Assembly (NCBI RefSeq): GCF_026968045.1
Contig: NZ_JAPVBQ010000004.1
Coordinates: 124,001-188,000 of the forward strand
Length of the DNA stretch: 64,000 nucleotides
Source: Modestobacter sp. VKM Ac-2977
Lineage (GTDB): Bacteria > Actinomycetota > Actinomycetes > Mycobacteriales > Geodermatophilaceae
Reading direction: 5' to 3'
Every line of letters starts with the position of its first letter. Position 1 is the stretch's first letter. Under the pieces are notes generated by a model. It searched no databases. It was not told the DNA's origin and was given only the letters and a program-made list of their open reading frames with translations. A program made the position numbers and the translations under genes. This document shows positions 40,280 through 54,667 of this stretch, in pieces.

Positions 40280-42829
40280 TCACGCGTTGACGACGACGCC
40301 GAGCTCTGCGGGGACCACCAGGTGCGCCGAGTGCGGGAGCACGCGGACGGTGTAGCCGAACGCACCGGTGCGGGTCAGCGGCACGGTGCCGGTGAACCAG
40401 TGCCGCGAGCCTTCCGCGCCGTCGTGCCGCAGCTCCAGCGTGGTGACCTGGTGCAGGCCGTCAGCGTCGTCGACCCGGCCGTAGGCCGCCTCGACCAGCA
40501 CGTCGGACGGGGCGAGACCCGGCAGCTCGACCTCGGCCCGCAGGTCGATGCCGCCACCGATCTCCGGGGTCTCCCCGACCCCGGTCGCCTCCACGTGGGC
40601 CACCCGGACACCGTGCCAGTGCTCCAGCAGCTTCGCCCGCCAGGCCGCCTCGGCGCGGGCCGGCTCGTAGCCGCCGGCGGCCATCGAGCGGGCGGCGCCG
40701 GCGGCCGGCACGTAGAGCCGCTGCACGTAGTCCCGCACCATCCGGGTGGCCAGCACCTTCGGGCCGGTCTCCCGCAGGGTGTCCCGGACCATCTCCACCC
40801 AGCGGGTGGGCAGGCCGTCGGCGTCGACCTCGTAGAAGCGCGGGACCACCTGCCGGTCGAGGAGCTCGTAGATGGCCTGCGCCTCGACGTCGTCCCGCCG
40901 CTCCGGGTCCTCGACGCCGTCGGCGGTCGGGATGGCCCAGCCGTTCTGGCCGTCGAACCACTCGTCCCACCACCCGTCGCGGATGGAGAGGTTGAGCCCG
41001 CCGTTGAGCGCGGACTTCATCCCCGACGTGCCGCAGGCCTCCAGCGGCCGCAGCGGGTTGTTCAGCCAGACGTCACAGCCCCAGTACAGGTAGCGGGCCA
41101 TGCCGATGTCGTAGTTGGGCAGGAAGGCGATCCGGTGCCGGATCTCCGGGTCGTCGGCGAACTTCACCATCTGCTGGATCAGCTGCTTGCCGCCGTCGTC
41201 GGCCGGGTGGCTCTTGCCGGCGATGACCAGCTGGACCGGCCGCTCGTCGTCCAGCAGCAGCGCCTTGAGCCGGGCGGGGTCGCGCAGCATCAGCGTGAGC
41301 CGCTTGTAGGAGGGCACCCGGCGGGCGAAGCCGATGGTCAGCACGTCGGGGTCGAACGCGGTCTCGGTCCAGCCGAGCTCGGCCTCCGCCGCCCCCCGGG
41401 ACAACGCCGTGGCGCGCACCCGGCGGCGCACCTCCTCGACCAGCCGGCCGCGGAGCAGCCGGCGGGCGCGCCACAGCTCCGCGGCGGGGATCCGGTCGAC
41501 GCCGTCGAAGTGCACGTCGCCGTCCACCTCGAGCGGGTCGCCCTGGCTGGTGGTCTGGGTGCCCAGCTCCACCAGCTCGCGGGCGGTCCAGGTCGGGGCG
41601 TGCACCCCGTTGGTGATCGACCCGATCGGGACGTCGTCGGGGTCGAAGCCCGGCCACAGCGGGCCGAACATGTCCCGGCTGACGTGGCCGTGCAGCTCGC
41701 TCACCCCGTTGGCCCGCTGCCCCAGCCGCAGCCCCATGTGGGCCATGTTGAACTTGCTCGGGTCCTCCTCGGCGCCCAGCGGCAGCAACTGGTCGACCGG
41801 GACGCCGAAGCCGGCGAAGTAGCGCTCGATCAGCGCCTTGGGGAAACGGTCGATGCCCGCGGGCACTGGGGTGTGGGTGGTGAAGACCGTGCCACCGCGC
41901 ACGGCCTGCAGCGCCTCGGTGAAGGACAGCCCGTGGGACTCGGTGAGCTCCCGGATCCGCTCGACTCCCTGGAAGCCGGCGTGCCCCTCGTTGGCGTGGA
42001 AGACCTCCGGCGGCGGGGTGCCGGTCAGCGAGCAGAAGGCGCGCAGCGCCCGCACCCCGCCGATGCCCAGCAGCATCTCCTGGCGGAGCCGGTGGTCCTC
42101 ACCACCGCCGTAGAGCCGGTCGGTGACCCCGCGTTCGGCCGGGCTGTTCTCCTCGATGTCGCTGTCCAGCAGCAGCAGCGACACGCGCCCGACCTGGGCC
42201 CGGTACACGTGGGCGTACAGCGTGCGCCCCTCCGGCAGCGGCACGGCGATCACCACGGCGTTGCGGTCGGCGTCCCGCACCAGCTTCAGCGGCAGGCCGT
42301 GCGGGTCGAGCGCCGGGTAGTGCTCCAGCTGCCAGCCGTCGGCGGACAGGCCCTGGGAGAAGTAGCCCGACCGGTAGAGCAGGCCCACCCCGATCAGCGG
42401 GACGCCGAGGTCCGAAGCGGCCTTGAGGTGGTCACCGGCCAGGATCCCCAGCCCGCCGGAGTACTGCGGCAGCACCTCGGTGATGCCGAACTCGGCGGAG
42501 AAGTAGGCGATGGTGGCCGGCGCATCGGCGCCCAGGGACTGGTACCAGTGCGGGGCGTCGAGGTACTCGCGGAGGTCGTCGGCGACCGCCTTCAGCCGCT
42601 GCAGGAAGGCCGCGTCGTCGGCCAGCGCGGCCAGCCGCTCGGCGCTGACCTCGCCGAGGACCTTGACCGGGTCACCACCGCAGCTCGCCCAGAGCTCGGG
42701 GTCCAGCGCCTCGAAGAGGTCACGGGTCTCGGGGTGCCAGGACCAGCGCAGGTTGGTGACCAGCTGCGACAGCGGCATCAGTGCCTCGGGGAGGGAGGCG
42801 CGGACGGTGAGTCTGCGGAGGGCTCGCAC
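40280..42829 (-). CDS. glgP: Alpha-glucan phosphorylase
   Basis: Phosphorolysis of alpha-1,4 glucan to glucose-1-phosphate, PLP-dependent, GT35 family, of the long bacterial type related to M. tuberculosis GlgP. 849 residues. Opens with a helical lead ([20 protein letters not shown]); [20 protein letters not shown] and [20 protein letters not shown] are central motifs. The PLP Lys lies in [20 protein letters not shown] followed by [19 protein letters not shown] 42829 lies 7 nt after TAGGGT. Divergent from glgE across 159 bp, so degradation and synthesis genes share a promoter region. Confidence 0.94.
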   Translation of the reverse strand: MRALRRLTVRASLPEALMPLSQLVTNLRWSWHPETRDLFEALDPELWASCGGDPVKVLGEVSAERLAALADDAAFLQRLKAVADDLREYLDAPHWYQSLGADAPATIAYFSAEFGITEVLPQYSGGLGILAGDHLKAASDLGVPLIGVGLLYRSGYFSQGLSADGWQLEHYPALDPHGLPLKLVRDADRNAVVIAVPLPEGRTLYAHVYRAQVGRVSLLLLDSDIEENSPAERGVTDRLYGGGEDHRLRQEMLLGIGGVRALRAFCSLTGTPPPEVFHANEGHAGFQGVERIRELTESHGLSFTEALQAVRGGTVFTTHTPVPAGIDRFPKALIERYFAGFGVPVDQLLPLGAEEDPSKFNMAHMGLRLGQRANGVSELHGHVSRDMFGPLWPGFDPDDVPIGSITNGVHAPTWTARELVELGTQTTSQGDPLEVDGDVHFDGVDRIPAAELWRARRLLRGRLVEEVRRRVRATALSRGAAEAELGWTETAFDPDVLTIGFARRVPSYKRLTLMLRDPARLKALLLDDERPVQLVIAGKSHPADDGGKQLIQQMVKFADDPEIRHRIAFLPNYDIGMARYLYWGCDVWLNNPLRPLEACGTSGMKSALNGGLNLSIRDGWWDEWFDGQNGWAIPTADGVEDPERRDDVEAQAIYELLDRQVVPRFYEVDADGLPTRWVEMVRDTLRETGPKVLATRMVRDYVQRLYVPAAGAARSMAAGGYEPARAEAAWRAKLLEHWHGVRVAHVEATGVGETPEIGGGIDLRAEVELPGLAPSDVLVEAAYGRVDDADGLHQVTTLELRHDGAEGSRHWFTGTVPLTRTGAFGYTVRVLPHSAHLVVPAELGVVVNA

Positions 42830-42836
42830 CTCCAGG

Positions 42837-42842
42837 ACCCTA
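42837..42842 (-). promoter_or_regulatory. -10 box of glgP, leaderless type
   Basis: TAGGGT on the minus strand, 7 nt before the GTG at 42829. Confidence 0.5.
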
Positions 42843-42975
42843 GCGTGACGACGCTCACGTCCGGGGCGGGGCGACGATCGATCCACACCCTCCGGGACCA
42901 CTCCTGCCCCTCCCGCCTCTCCCCCTCCCGGTTGAGCCGGTCCCCCGCCGACGTGTGCGCAACAGGGGATCTGGA

Positions 42976-42981
42976 TAGCGT
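42976..42981 (+). promoter_or_regulatory. -10 box of glgE, leaderless type
   Basis: TAGCGT, 7 nt before the ATG at 42989; back to back with the glgP promoter. Confidence 0.5.
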
Positions 42982-42988
42982 TGCCCCG

Positions 42989-44995
42989 ATGACTGGCCGC
43001 GCTGACCTCCGCCTCGGCATCTCCGATGTCGCCCCCGTCGTGTCCTGCGGGTCGTTCTCGACCCGCGCCGTGGTCGGTGAACACCTGCCGATCACCGCCA
43101 CCGTCTTCCGCGAGGGCCACGACGCCGTGGCCGCCAACGTGGTCTTCACGCCTCCGGGCGAGGAGCCCTCGGCGGCCCCGCTGCTCCGGATGACGAAGTT
43201 CGGGCCCGAACCCGACCGCTGGACCGCCACGGTCGTGCCCGACCGCGAGGGCCTCTGGACCTACCAGGTCGAGGCCTGGGACGACCCGCTGAGCACCTGG
43301 CACCACGACGTCGAGGTGAAGGTCGAGGCCGGCCAGGGCCCCGAGGAGCTGGCCAACGACCTGGAGTCCGGCGCCCGGCTGTTCGAGGAGGTGGCCGCCG
43401 CGGCCCCCGAGGAGCACCGCGAGGCGCTCACCGGTGCGGCCGCCGCGCTGCGGGACGAGTCGCTGGAGCTGACCGCACGGATCGCCCCCGCCCTCTCCCC
43501 TGCCCTGCACCGGGTGCTGCACGACCACCCGGTGCGCCGGCTGGTCACCGGATCGCAGCGGTACGAGCTGTGGGTCGACCGGTCGCGTGCGCTCTACGGC
43601 TCCTGGTACGAGTTCTTCCCCCGCTCAGAGGGCCCCGTCGTCGGTGGCACCCCGACGCACGGCACGTTCGCCCAGGCCGCCGAGCGCCTGCCGGCGATCG
43701 CCGAGATGGGTTTCGACGTGGTGTACCTGCCGCCGATCCACCCGGTCGGCAACGTCAACCGCAAGGGGAAGAACAACACCCTGGTGGCGCAGCCGGACGA
43801 CGTCGGCTCGCCGTGGGCGATCGGCAGCGACGAGGGCGGGCACGACGCCGTCCACCCCCAGCTCGGCACCCTCGACGACTTCAGGGCCTTCGTCGGCCGG
43901 ACGCGCGAGCTGGGCATGGAGGTCGCGCTCGACCTGGCCCTGCAGGCAGCGCCGGACCACCCCTGGGTGACCTCGCACCCGGAGTGGTTCACCACCAAGC
44001 CCGACGGCACGATCGCCTACGCGGAGAACCCGCCGAAGAAGTACCAGGACATCTACCCGATCAACTTCGACAACGACCCCGAGGGCATCTACGCCGAGGT
44101 GCTGCGGGTCGTGCGGCACTGGATGGACGCCGGGGTCCGGGTGTTCCGGGTGGACAACCCGCACACCAAGCCGCTGAACTTCTGGCACTGGCTGATCTGG
44201 GAGGTCAAGAAGACCGATCCCGACGTCCTCTTCCTCGCCGAGGCGTTCACCCGGCCGGCGATGATGCACCAGCTGGCGCGGATCGGCTTCACCCAGAGCT
44301 ACACCTACTTCACCTGGCGCACCGAGCGCTGGGAGCTGGAGGAGTACGGCCGGGAGCTGGCCGAGAACGCGCACTACATGCGGCCGAACTTCTTCGTGAA
44401 CACCCCGGACATCCTGCACGAGACGCTGCAGGTGGGCGGCCCGCCGATGTTCAAGATCCGCGCGGTGCTGGCCTCGATGATGAGCCCGACCTGGGGCGTC
44501 TACTCCGGGTACGAGCTGTTCGAGCACGTCGGCCTCCGTCCGGGCAGCGAGGAGTACCTGGACACCGAGAAGTTCCAGCTGCGCCCCCGTGACTGGGCTG
44601 CCGCCGATGCCTCCGGTCGCTCCCTGGCGCCCTACCTGCGCCGGCTGAACGAGATCCGGCGCGCGCACCCGGCCCTGCAGCAGCTGCGCACGCTGCGGTT
44701 CCACCCGATCGACAACCCGAACCTGCTCTGCTTCTCCAAGACCGACCCGGGTTCCGACGACTGCGTGCTCGTGGTGGTGTCGCTCAACAGCACCTACACC
44801 CAGATCGGGACGACCGCCCTGGACATGCCCGCGCTGGGCCTGGACTGGTCGGACGGCTTCTCGGTCACCGACGACATCACCGGGGCCCACTACGACTGGG
44901 GCCAGGCCAACTACGTCGAGCTGGACCCCTACCGGGAGCCGGCGCACGTGTTCACCGTCCACCGCAGCCTGTCCGCGTCGCACCCGCCGCACTGA
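42989..44995 (+). CDS. glgE: Alpha-1,4-glucan:maltose-1-phosphate maltosyltransferase
   Basis: Extends alpha-1,4 glucan with maltose from maltose-1-phosphate, the key step of the GlgE pathway. 668 residues. N-terminal immunoglobulin-like domain with [20 protein letters not shown], a helical insert, then a GH13_3 barrel: [33 protein letters not shown], nucleophile Asp in [17 protein letters not shown], and acid Glu in [15 protein letters not shown]. The C-terminal domain contains [13 protein letters not shown]. Start ATG 42989. It is the first of glgE-treS-mak-glgB, though a strong hairpin separates it from treS. Confidence 0.97.
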   Translation: MTGRADLRLGISDVAPVVSCGSFSTRAVVGEHLPITATVFREGHDAVAANVVFTPPGEEPSAAPLLRMTKFGPEPDRWTATVVPDREGLWTYQVEAWDDPLSTWHHDVEVKVEAGQGPEELANDLESGARLFEEVAAAAPEEHREALTGAAAALRDESLELTARIAPALSPALHRVLHDHPVRRLVTGSQRYELWVDRSRALYGSWYEFFPRSEGPVVGGTPTHGTFAQAAERLPAIAEMGFDVVYLPPIHPVGNVNRKGKNNTLVAQPDDVGSPWAIGSDEGGHDAVHPQLGTLDDFRAFVGRTRELGMEVALDLALQAAPDHPWVTSHPEWFTTKPDGTIAYAENPPKKYQDIYPINFDNDPEGIYAEVLRVVRHWMDAGVRVFRVDNPHTKPLNFWHWLIWEVKKTDPDVLFLAEAFTRPAMMHQLARIGFTQSYTYFTWRTERWELEEYGRELAENAHYMRPNFFVNTPDILHETLQVGGPPMFKIRAVLASMMSPTWGVYSGYELFEHVGLRPGSEEYLDTEKFQLRPRDWAAADASGRSLAPYLRRLNEIRRAHPALQQLRTLRFHPIDNPNLLCFSKTDPGSDDCVLVVVSLNSTYTQIGTTALDMPALGLDWSDGFSVTDDITGAHYDWGQANYVELDPYREPAHVFTVHRSLSASHPPH

Positions 44996-45012
44996 CCCCG
45001 TCCTCGACAGCT

Positions 45013-45049
45013 GCGGGTGTGCCGGCCGAGCCCCGGCCGGCACACCCGC
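45013..45049 (+). terminator. Terminator between glgE and treS, 15-bp perfect stem
   Basis: Arms 45013-45027 and 45035-45049 pair perfectly over 15 bp (starting GCGGGTGTGCCGGCC), loop of 7. No T tract. It could end the glgE message or lower downstream expression. Confidence 0.65.
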
Positions 45050-45092
45050 CGCACCGATCCACCGCCCCCAGCAACGAACGAGGACCGAGTTC

Positions 45093-46960
<1,868 letters not shown>

Positions 46961-46964
<4 letters not shown>

Positions 46965-48328
46965 GCGCTCTGACCGACATGCTGGCCGACTGGATGCCCG
47001 GTCAGCGCTGGTTCGGCGGCAAGGGCCGCGAGTGGGCCGGGGTGACCGAGGAGGGCTTCTTCCTCGATCAGTCCGACCCGGCGTTGTCGGTGCACCGCGT
47101 ACGGGTCGAGTACACCGACGGGGCCAGTGACACGTACCTGGTGCCCCTGTCCTGGCGCAGCGCACCGGCCGAGGAGCTCTCCACCGCCTTCGTCGGCGCG
47201 GTCTCCGGTTCCCACGGCGAGAACTACGCCTACGACGCCATGCGCGACCGGGACGCGACCGTGCCGTGGCTGACCCACCTCGTGGCGGCCTCCACCGTCG
47301 GGCCGATGCGGTTCCACCCGGCCGGTGTGGCCTACATCCCCGAGGGCCTGCCCGGGGACGTGATCTCCACCGAGCAGAGCAACACCTCACTCGTCTACGG
47401 CGAGACCGCGATCCTCAAGTTGTTCCGCCGGCTCGAGCCCGGGCTGAACCCCGACGTGGAGATCCACGACGCCCTGCGGCAGGCGGAGAACCAGCACATC
47501 GCGGGGCTGCTCGGGTACATCGAGGTCGACGACCCGAACGGGTTGGAGCCGGCCACCGTGGCCATGCTCCAGACCTTCGTCCCCAACGCCAGCGACGGGT
47601 GGCGGCTGGCCACCTCGAGCGTCCGGGACCTGTACGCCGAGGCCGACCTGCACGCCGACGAGGTCGGGGGCGACTTCGCCGGGGAGAGCGAGCGACTGGG
47701 CGAGGCGGCCGCCTCGGTCCATGCCGACCTCGCCCAGGTGCTCCCCTCCGAGCCGGCCGACCGTGACTGGTACGCCACCGTCGCCGGGCAGATGACCGCT
47801 CGGCTGGAGGCGGCCCTGGCGGTCGTCCCCGACCTGGCCGAGCACGCCGACGCGCTGCGCAACCTGTACGCCGCGGTCGCCGACACGACCGAGCCGGTCG
47901 TCCGTCAGCGGGTGCACGGCGACCTCCACCTGGGCCAGGTGCTGCGGACGACGACCGGCTGGATCGTCCTGGACTTCGAGGGCGAGCCGGCCCGTCCGCT
48001 GGCCGAACGACGCGAGCTGGACACCCCGCTGCGGGACGTGGCGGGGATGCTCCGTTCCTTCGACTACGCCGCCCGGCACATGCTGGTCGAGCAGCCCGAC
48101 GACCCGCAGCGGGCCTACCGGGCGCAGGAGTGGGCCGAGCGCAACCGGCGGGCCTTCTGCGAGGGCTACTCCGCCGCCGGGGGCGTCACCCTGTCCAGCG
48201 ACTCCGCGCTGCTGCGAGCTTTCGAAGCCGACAAGGCGGTGTACGAGTGTGTGTACGAGGCACGCAACCGACCGCACTGGCTGATGATCCCGCTCAGTTC
48301 GCTGTCCCGGCTGGCCGCCGGCAACTGA
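46961..48328 (+). CDS. mak: Maltokinase
   Basis: Phosphorylates maltose with ATP to maltose-1-phosphate, the GlgE donor. 455 residues, an aminoglycoside-phosphotransferase-like fold. [20 protein letters not shown] is the typical N-terminal cap, [20 protein letters not shown] holds the ATP-binding Lys, and [20 protein letters not shown] with [15 protein letters not shown] forms the catalytic and metal loops. ATG 46961 overlaps the treS stop. A degenerate copy of the 3' hairpin element follows. Confidence 0.95.
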
Positions 48329-48390
48329 AGGAGGGCCCCGCTGCCCCCACCGCTCGCACGCTCGCGGCGGGACCCTGCAGAAGGGCCTGA
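48329..48390 (+). repeat. 3' hairpin element, copy E (after maltokinase)
   Basis: Begins right at the stop as TGAAGGAGGGCCCCGCTGCC and contains CGCTCGCACGCTCGCGG, shared with copy C. The closing arm is degenerate: only GGCCC (48334-48338) with GGGCC (48383-48387). It lies in the gap before glgB. Confidence 0.5.
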
Positions 48391-48435
48391 CCGGACGACC
48401 AGCACGACGACGAGACAGACCTGGAAGGACCACCG

Positions 48436-51576
<3,141 letters not shown>

Positions 51577-51596
51577 CCGGATCGAGTCGATCGGCA

Positions 51597-51630
51597 ACGG
51601 GGCGGGGACCTGCGAGGGTCCCCGCCCCGT
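51597..51630 (+). terminator. Terminator after glgB, 14-bp perfect stem
   Basis: ACGGGGCGGGGACC (51597-51610) with its complement at 51617-51630, loop TGCGAG. Ends the glucan operon. Confidence 0.75.
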
Positions 51631-51740
51631 CGCCGTCCGGCGGCCCGACCGGTCCTCCCCTTCCTGCCGAGGCCGGCACGGTCCGGCAGGATGGGCGGCG
51701 GTGCTGCCGCCGCAGGTGGCCTGAACGGATTCGAGAACCC

Positions 51741-53177
51741 ATGTCCTCCTCGCCCCGCCGGCTGCGCGCCGGCGCCGTCGCGGGTGCGCTGTTCGGGTCG
51801 GTTGTGCTGTCCAGCTGCGCGGTGACCCTGATCGAGGGGCGCGCGAGCCCCGCAGCCGGGCCGCAGGGGGACGTCACGCCCGGCGAGTTCCCGATCATCG
51901 GTGCAGCCGACGACGAGGTCGACCGGATCTCCCGCAACGCGCTCGCCGACCTCAACACCTACTGGACCGCGCAGTTCACCCCGACCTTCGGGCTGGCCTT
52001 CACCCCGCTGACCGGCGGCTACTACTCCGTCGACCCGGGTGACCTCGACCCAGCGCAGTACCCGAACGGGCAGATCGGCTGTGGGGAGCCACCCGACGCC
52101 GTCGTCGACAACGCCTTCTACTGCGGTCCGGGCACCGAGTACCCCAACGGTGACGCGATCCAGTACGACCGGGCGTTCCTCGGTGCGCTGGCCTTCGGCA
52201 CCGTCGGCAGCGAGGGGTACGGCCGGTTCATCCCGGCCCTGGTGATGGCGCACGAGTTCGGGCACGCCGTGCAGGGACGGGTCGGCTACCCGGTGGAGCG
52301 GTCGATCAACATCGAGACCCAGGCCGACTGCTTCGCCGGCGCCTGGACGGCGTGGGTCGCCGACGGCAACGCCCGGTACAACTCGATCCGCCCGGGCGAG
52401 CTGGACGACGTGCTGCGCGGCTACCTGCTGCTGCGCGACCCGGTCGGGACGGGCGCCTACGAGGGCGAGGCGCACGGCTCCTACTTCGACCGGGTGTCGG
52501 CGTTCCAGCAGGGGTTCGACGACGGCCCCTCGGCCTGCCGCGACGACTTCGACGCCACCCGGCCGTACACGCAGAGCGCCTTCCAGAGCGACCGCGACTT
52601 CGCCACCGGCGGCGACGCGCCCTACGAACAGACGGTCGAGGACTTCGTCCCCGACGGGCTCGGGGAGTTCTGGCAGCTGGCCTTCGACCAGCTGGGCGAG
52701 GAGTTCACCCCGCCCGACGTCGAACCGTTCTCCGGCGAGGCCCCGGACTGCGCCGGCGAGGACACCGACGTCGATCTCCTCTACTGCCCCGCCGACGCGA
52801 CCGTGCGCTACGACGAGGCCGACCTCACCCTGCCGCTGTACACCGCCGAGGAGGGCGGGGACTACGCCGTGCTGACCGCGGTGGCGATCCCCTACGCCCT
52901 CGCCGCCCGCGACCAGCTGGGGCTGTCGGTCGACGACCGGGCCGCGCTGCGGTCCGCCGTCTGCCTGTCCGGCGCCTTCACCTCCGCGGTGCTCGGCAAC
53001 GAGACCACCGTGCTGACCATCTCCCCCGGCGACGCCGACGAGAGCGTCTCGTTCCTGCTCGAGCACGCCACCGACCCCGCGGTGCTGCCCGACGTGCAGC
53101 TGACCGGGTTCCAGCTGGTCGACGTCTTCCGCAGCGGGGTCGTCGACGGCCTGGCCGCCTGCGACATCGGCGCCTGA
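51741..53177 (+). CDS. Neutral zinc metallopeptidase-like lipoprotein
   Basis: 478 residues. Signal peptide with basic start (SSSPRRLRAG), hydrophobic core and lipobox VLSSC (Cys near 27), so it is probably membrane-anchored outside the cell. The metal site HEFGH is in PALVMAHEFGHAVQGRVGYP and the third ligand probably in NIETQADCFAGAWTAW, the pattern of the YpfJ/KPN_02809 neutral zinc metallopeptidase family. The C-terminal half has several Cys pairs and no recognised motif. Substrate unknown. ATG 51741 is the natural start ahead of the signal peptide; there is no good Shine-Dalgarno. Confidence 0.87.
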   Translation: MSSSPRRLRAGAVAGALFGSVVLSSCAVTLIEGRASPAAGPQGDVTPGEFPIIGAADDEVDRISRNALADLNTYWTAQFTPTFGLAFTPLTGGYYSVDPGDLDPAQYPNGQIGCGEPPDAVVDNAFYCGPGTEYPNGDAIQYDRAFLGALAFGTVGSEGYGRFIPALVMAHEFGHAVQGRVGYPVERSINIETQADCFAGAWTAWVADGNARYNSIRPGELDDVLRGYLLLRDPVGTGAYEGEAHGSYFDRVSAFQQGFDDGPSACRDDFDATRPYTQSAFQSDRDFATGGDAPYEQTVEDFVPDGLGEFWQLAFDQLGEEFTPPDVEPFSGEAPDCAGEDTDVDLLYCPADATVRYDEADLTLPLYTAEEGGDYAVLTAVAIPYALAARDQLGLSVDDRAALRSAVCLSGAFTSAVLGNETTVLTISPGDADESVSFLLEHATDPAVLPDVQLTGFQLVDVFRSGVVDGLAACDIGA

Positions 53178-53186
53178 GGCGCTCCA

Positions 53187-53212
53187 GCCGGGCCCTCGAC
53201 GAGGAGCCCGGC
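53187..53212. terminator. Weak hairpin between convergent genes
   Basis: GCCGGGC (53187-53193) with GCCCGGC (53206-53212), 12-base loop, between the metallopeptidase and thioredoxin-like genes. Confidence 0.4.
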
Positions 53213-53223
53213 CGGTGCGGGAC

Positions 53224-54204
53224 TCAGAAGAGGGCGGTCATGAGGGCGCGGCGGGCCGGGCCGACCCGCGGGTCCTCGTCGCCCACGATGCCGAACAGCT
53301 CCACCAGGTGCTGCCGGGCGGCGTCGCGCTCCTCGCCCGCGGTGCGGCGGACGACGTCGAGCAGCCAGCCGAACGCGGCGTCGACGTCGCCGGTGCCGAG
53401 CAGGAAGTCCGCGGCGCGGGTCTGCGCGGCGATGTCGTCGGGCGCGGCCTCGGCGGCGGCCAGCGCATCCGGCCCGGCCTCCTCGGCCCGGCGGAAGAGC
53501 TGGACCTGACGCAGGGCCAGCCCGGCCACCGGGTGCTCCGGCTCGGTCTCCAGGATCGCCTGGTAGGCCGCCTCGGCGGCGGCCAGGTCACCCCGGTCCA
53601 AGGCGGCCTCGGCGGCGTCCAGCCGCGGGTCCTCCGGCTCCTGTGCCTCGTCCTCGCCCTCATCCTCGGCTGCGCCGGGCACCGTACCGCCGCTGGTGGC
53701 GGCCACGAGCTCGGTCACGAACTGCCGGGCCTGCTCCTCGGGGATGGCGCCGGTGAACTCGGCGACCAGCTGGCCCTGCCAGACGGCCTTGACCGCCGGG
53801 ATGCCCTGGACCCGCAGGCCCTGGGCGAGCGCCGGGTTGGCATCGACGTCGACCTTGGCCAGCACCCAGGAACCGGCACCCTCGGCGGCGAGCCGCTCGA
53901 GCACCGGGGACAGCTGCTTGCACGGCCCGCACCACTCGGCCCACAGGTCCAGGACGACGGGGACCTGGAAGGAGCGGTCGAGGACCTCGCTCTGGAAGGT
54001 CGCCTCGGTGACGTCGACGACGGCGCTGCCGGGCGCACCGGCGGGCGCGGTGGCGCTCGGCGGCGGGGCGGCCGCGGCGCGGGCTGCCGCCTCGTTGCGT
54101 GCCTGGACAGCGGCGAGGTCGACCGCACCGGCCAGCGACGCCGCCATCTGGGCCTGCTGGGCAGCGGCCCGGGGATCGGTTCGAGCGGGACGGTTGGGCT
54201 GCAT
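53224..54204 (-). CDS. Thioredoxin-TPR protein (YbbN/CnoX-like co-chaperone)
   Basis: About 326 residues. An Ala-rich lead (1-60), a thioredoxin domain with active site LWAEWCGPCKQLSPVLERL and cis-Pro in VQGIPAVKAVWQG, then an acidic linker and a C-terminal helical TPR-like part (EAALDRGDLAAAEAAYQAIL). Related proteins protect substrates from oxidation and pass them to chaperones. The CGPC pair is complete, so redox activity is possible. The start is ATG 54204 (MQPNRPAR) or ATG 54216 (MIEVMQ); a GATGAT box 6-7 nt upstream favours the former. Confidence 0.9.
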   Translation of the reverse strand: MQPNRPARTDPRAAAQQAQMAASLAGAVDLAAVQARNEAAARAAAAPPPSATAPAGAPGSAVVDVTEATFQSEVLDRSFQVPVVLDLWAEWCGPCKQLSPVLERLAAEGAGSWVLAKVDVDANPALAQGLRVQGIPAVKAVWQGQLVAEFTGAIPEEQARQFVTELVAATSGGTVPGAAEDEGEDEAQEPEDPRLDAAEAALDRGDLAAAEAAYQAILETEPEHPVAGLALRQVQLFRRAEEAGPDALAAAEAAPDDIAAQTRAADFLLGTGDVDAAFGWLLDVVRRTAGEERDAARQHLVELFGIVGDEDPRVGPARRALMTALF

Positions 54205-54251
54205 GACCTCGATCATCCCACTCGCCGGCGACGGCCCGCCCCGGGTCCGGG

Positions 54252-54641
54252 TCAGGCCGGTGACCAGACCCCCAACTCGTTGCCACTCGGGTCGGCGAAG
54301 TGGAACCGCCGGCCACCCGGGAAGTCGTAGGGCCCCTGGACGACGCGGCCCCCGGCGGCCTCCACCGCGGCGAGGGTGCGGTCGAGGTCGGCCGACCAGA
54401 GCAGCACCAGCGGGCCGCCCGGGCGGACCTCGGTGCCGACGGCCAGACCGCCCACCTCCGCTGCCGGGTCACCGGAGGGACCGCGGATGCCGGCGTAGGT
54501 GTCGCCGTAGGCGGTGAACTCCCAGCCGAAGGCATCGGCGTAGAAGCGCTGCGCCTCGACGAGGTCGAGGACGGTGAGCTCGACGTAGTCGATGGCGTGG
54601 TGACGGTGCCCGTGGTGAGGGTGCTCGGTGTGGTCTGCCAT
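54252..54641 (-). CDS. VOC family protein
   Basis: 129 residues with a His-rich start (HTEHPHHGHRHHA) that may bind metal. Fold signatures DYVELTVLDLVEAQRFYADA and GRRFHFADPSGNELGVWSP. Possibly a lyase or dioxygenase relative, or a binding protein; substrate unknown. ATG 54641 was chosen since CAGCAT lies 7 nt upstream; ATG 54650 is possible. It lies 26 nt after the mutase gene and may be cotranscribed with it. Confidence 0.82.
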   Translation of the reverse strand: MADHTEHPHHGHRHHAIDYVELTVLDLVEAQRFYADAFGWEFTAYGDTYAGIRGPSGDPAAEVGGLAVGTEVRPGGPLVLLWSADLDRTLAAVEAAGGRVVQGPYDFPGGRRFHFADPSGNELGVWSPA

Positions 54642-54667
54642 GCCGGGCATGCTGCCCGGCGGGTACG

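Noticed and set aside
54642-54660. Hairpin GCCGGGCA-TGC-TGCCCGGC taken as a terminator after the mutase gene
   Set aside because: It overlaps the probable start of the following VOC gene and has no T tract; more likely part of its start region.
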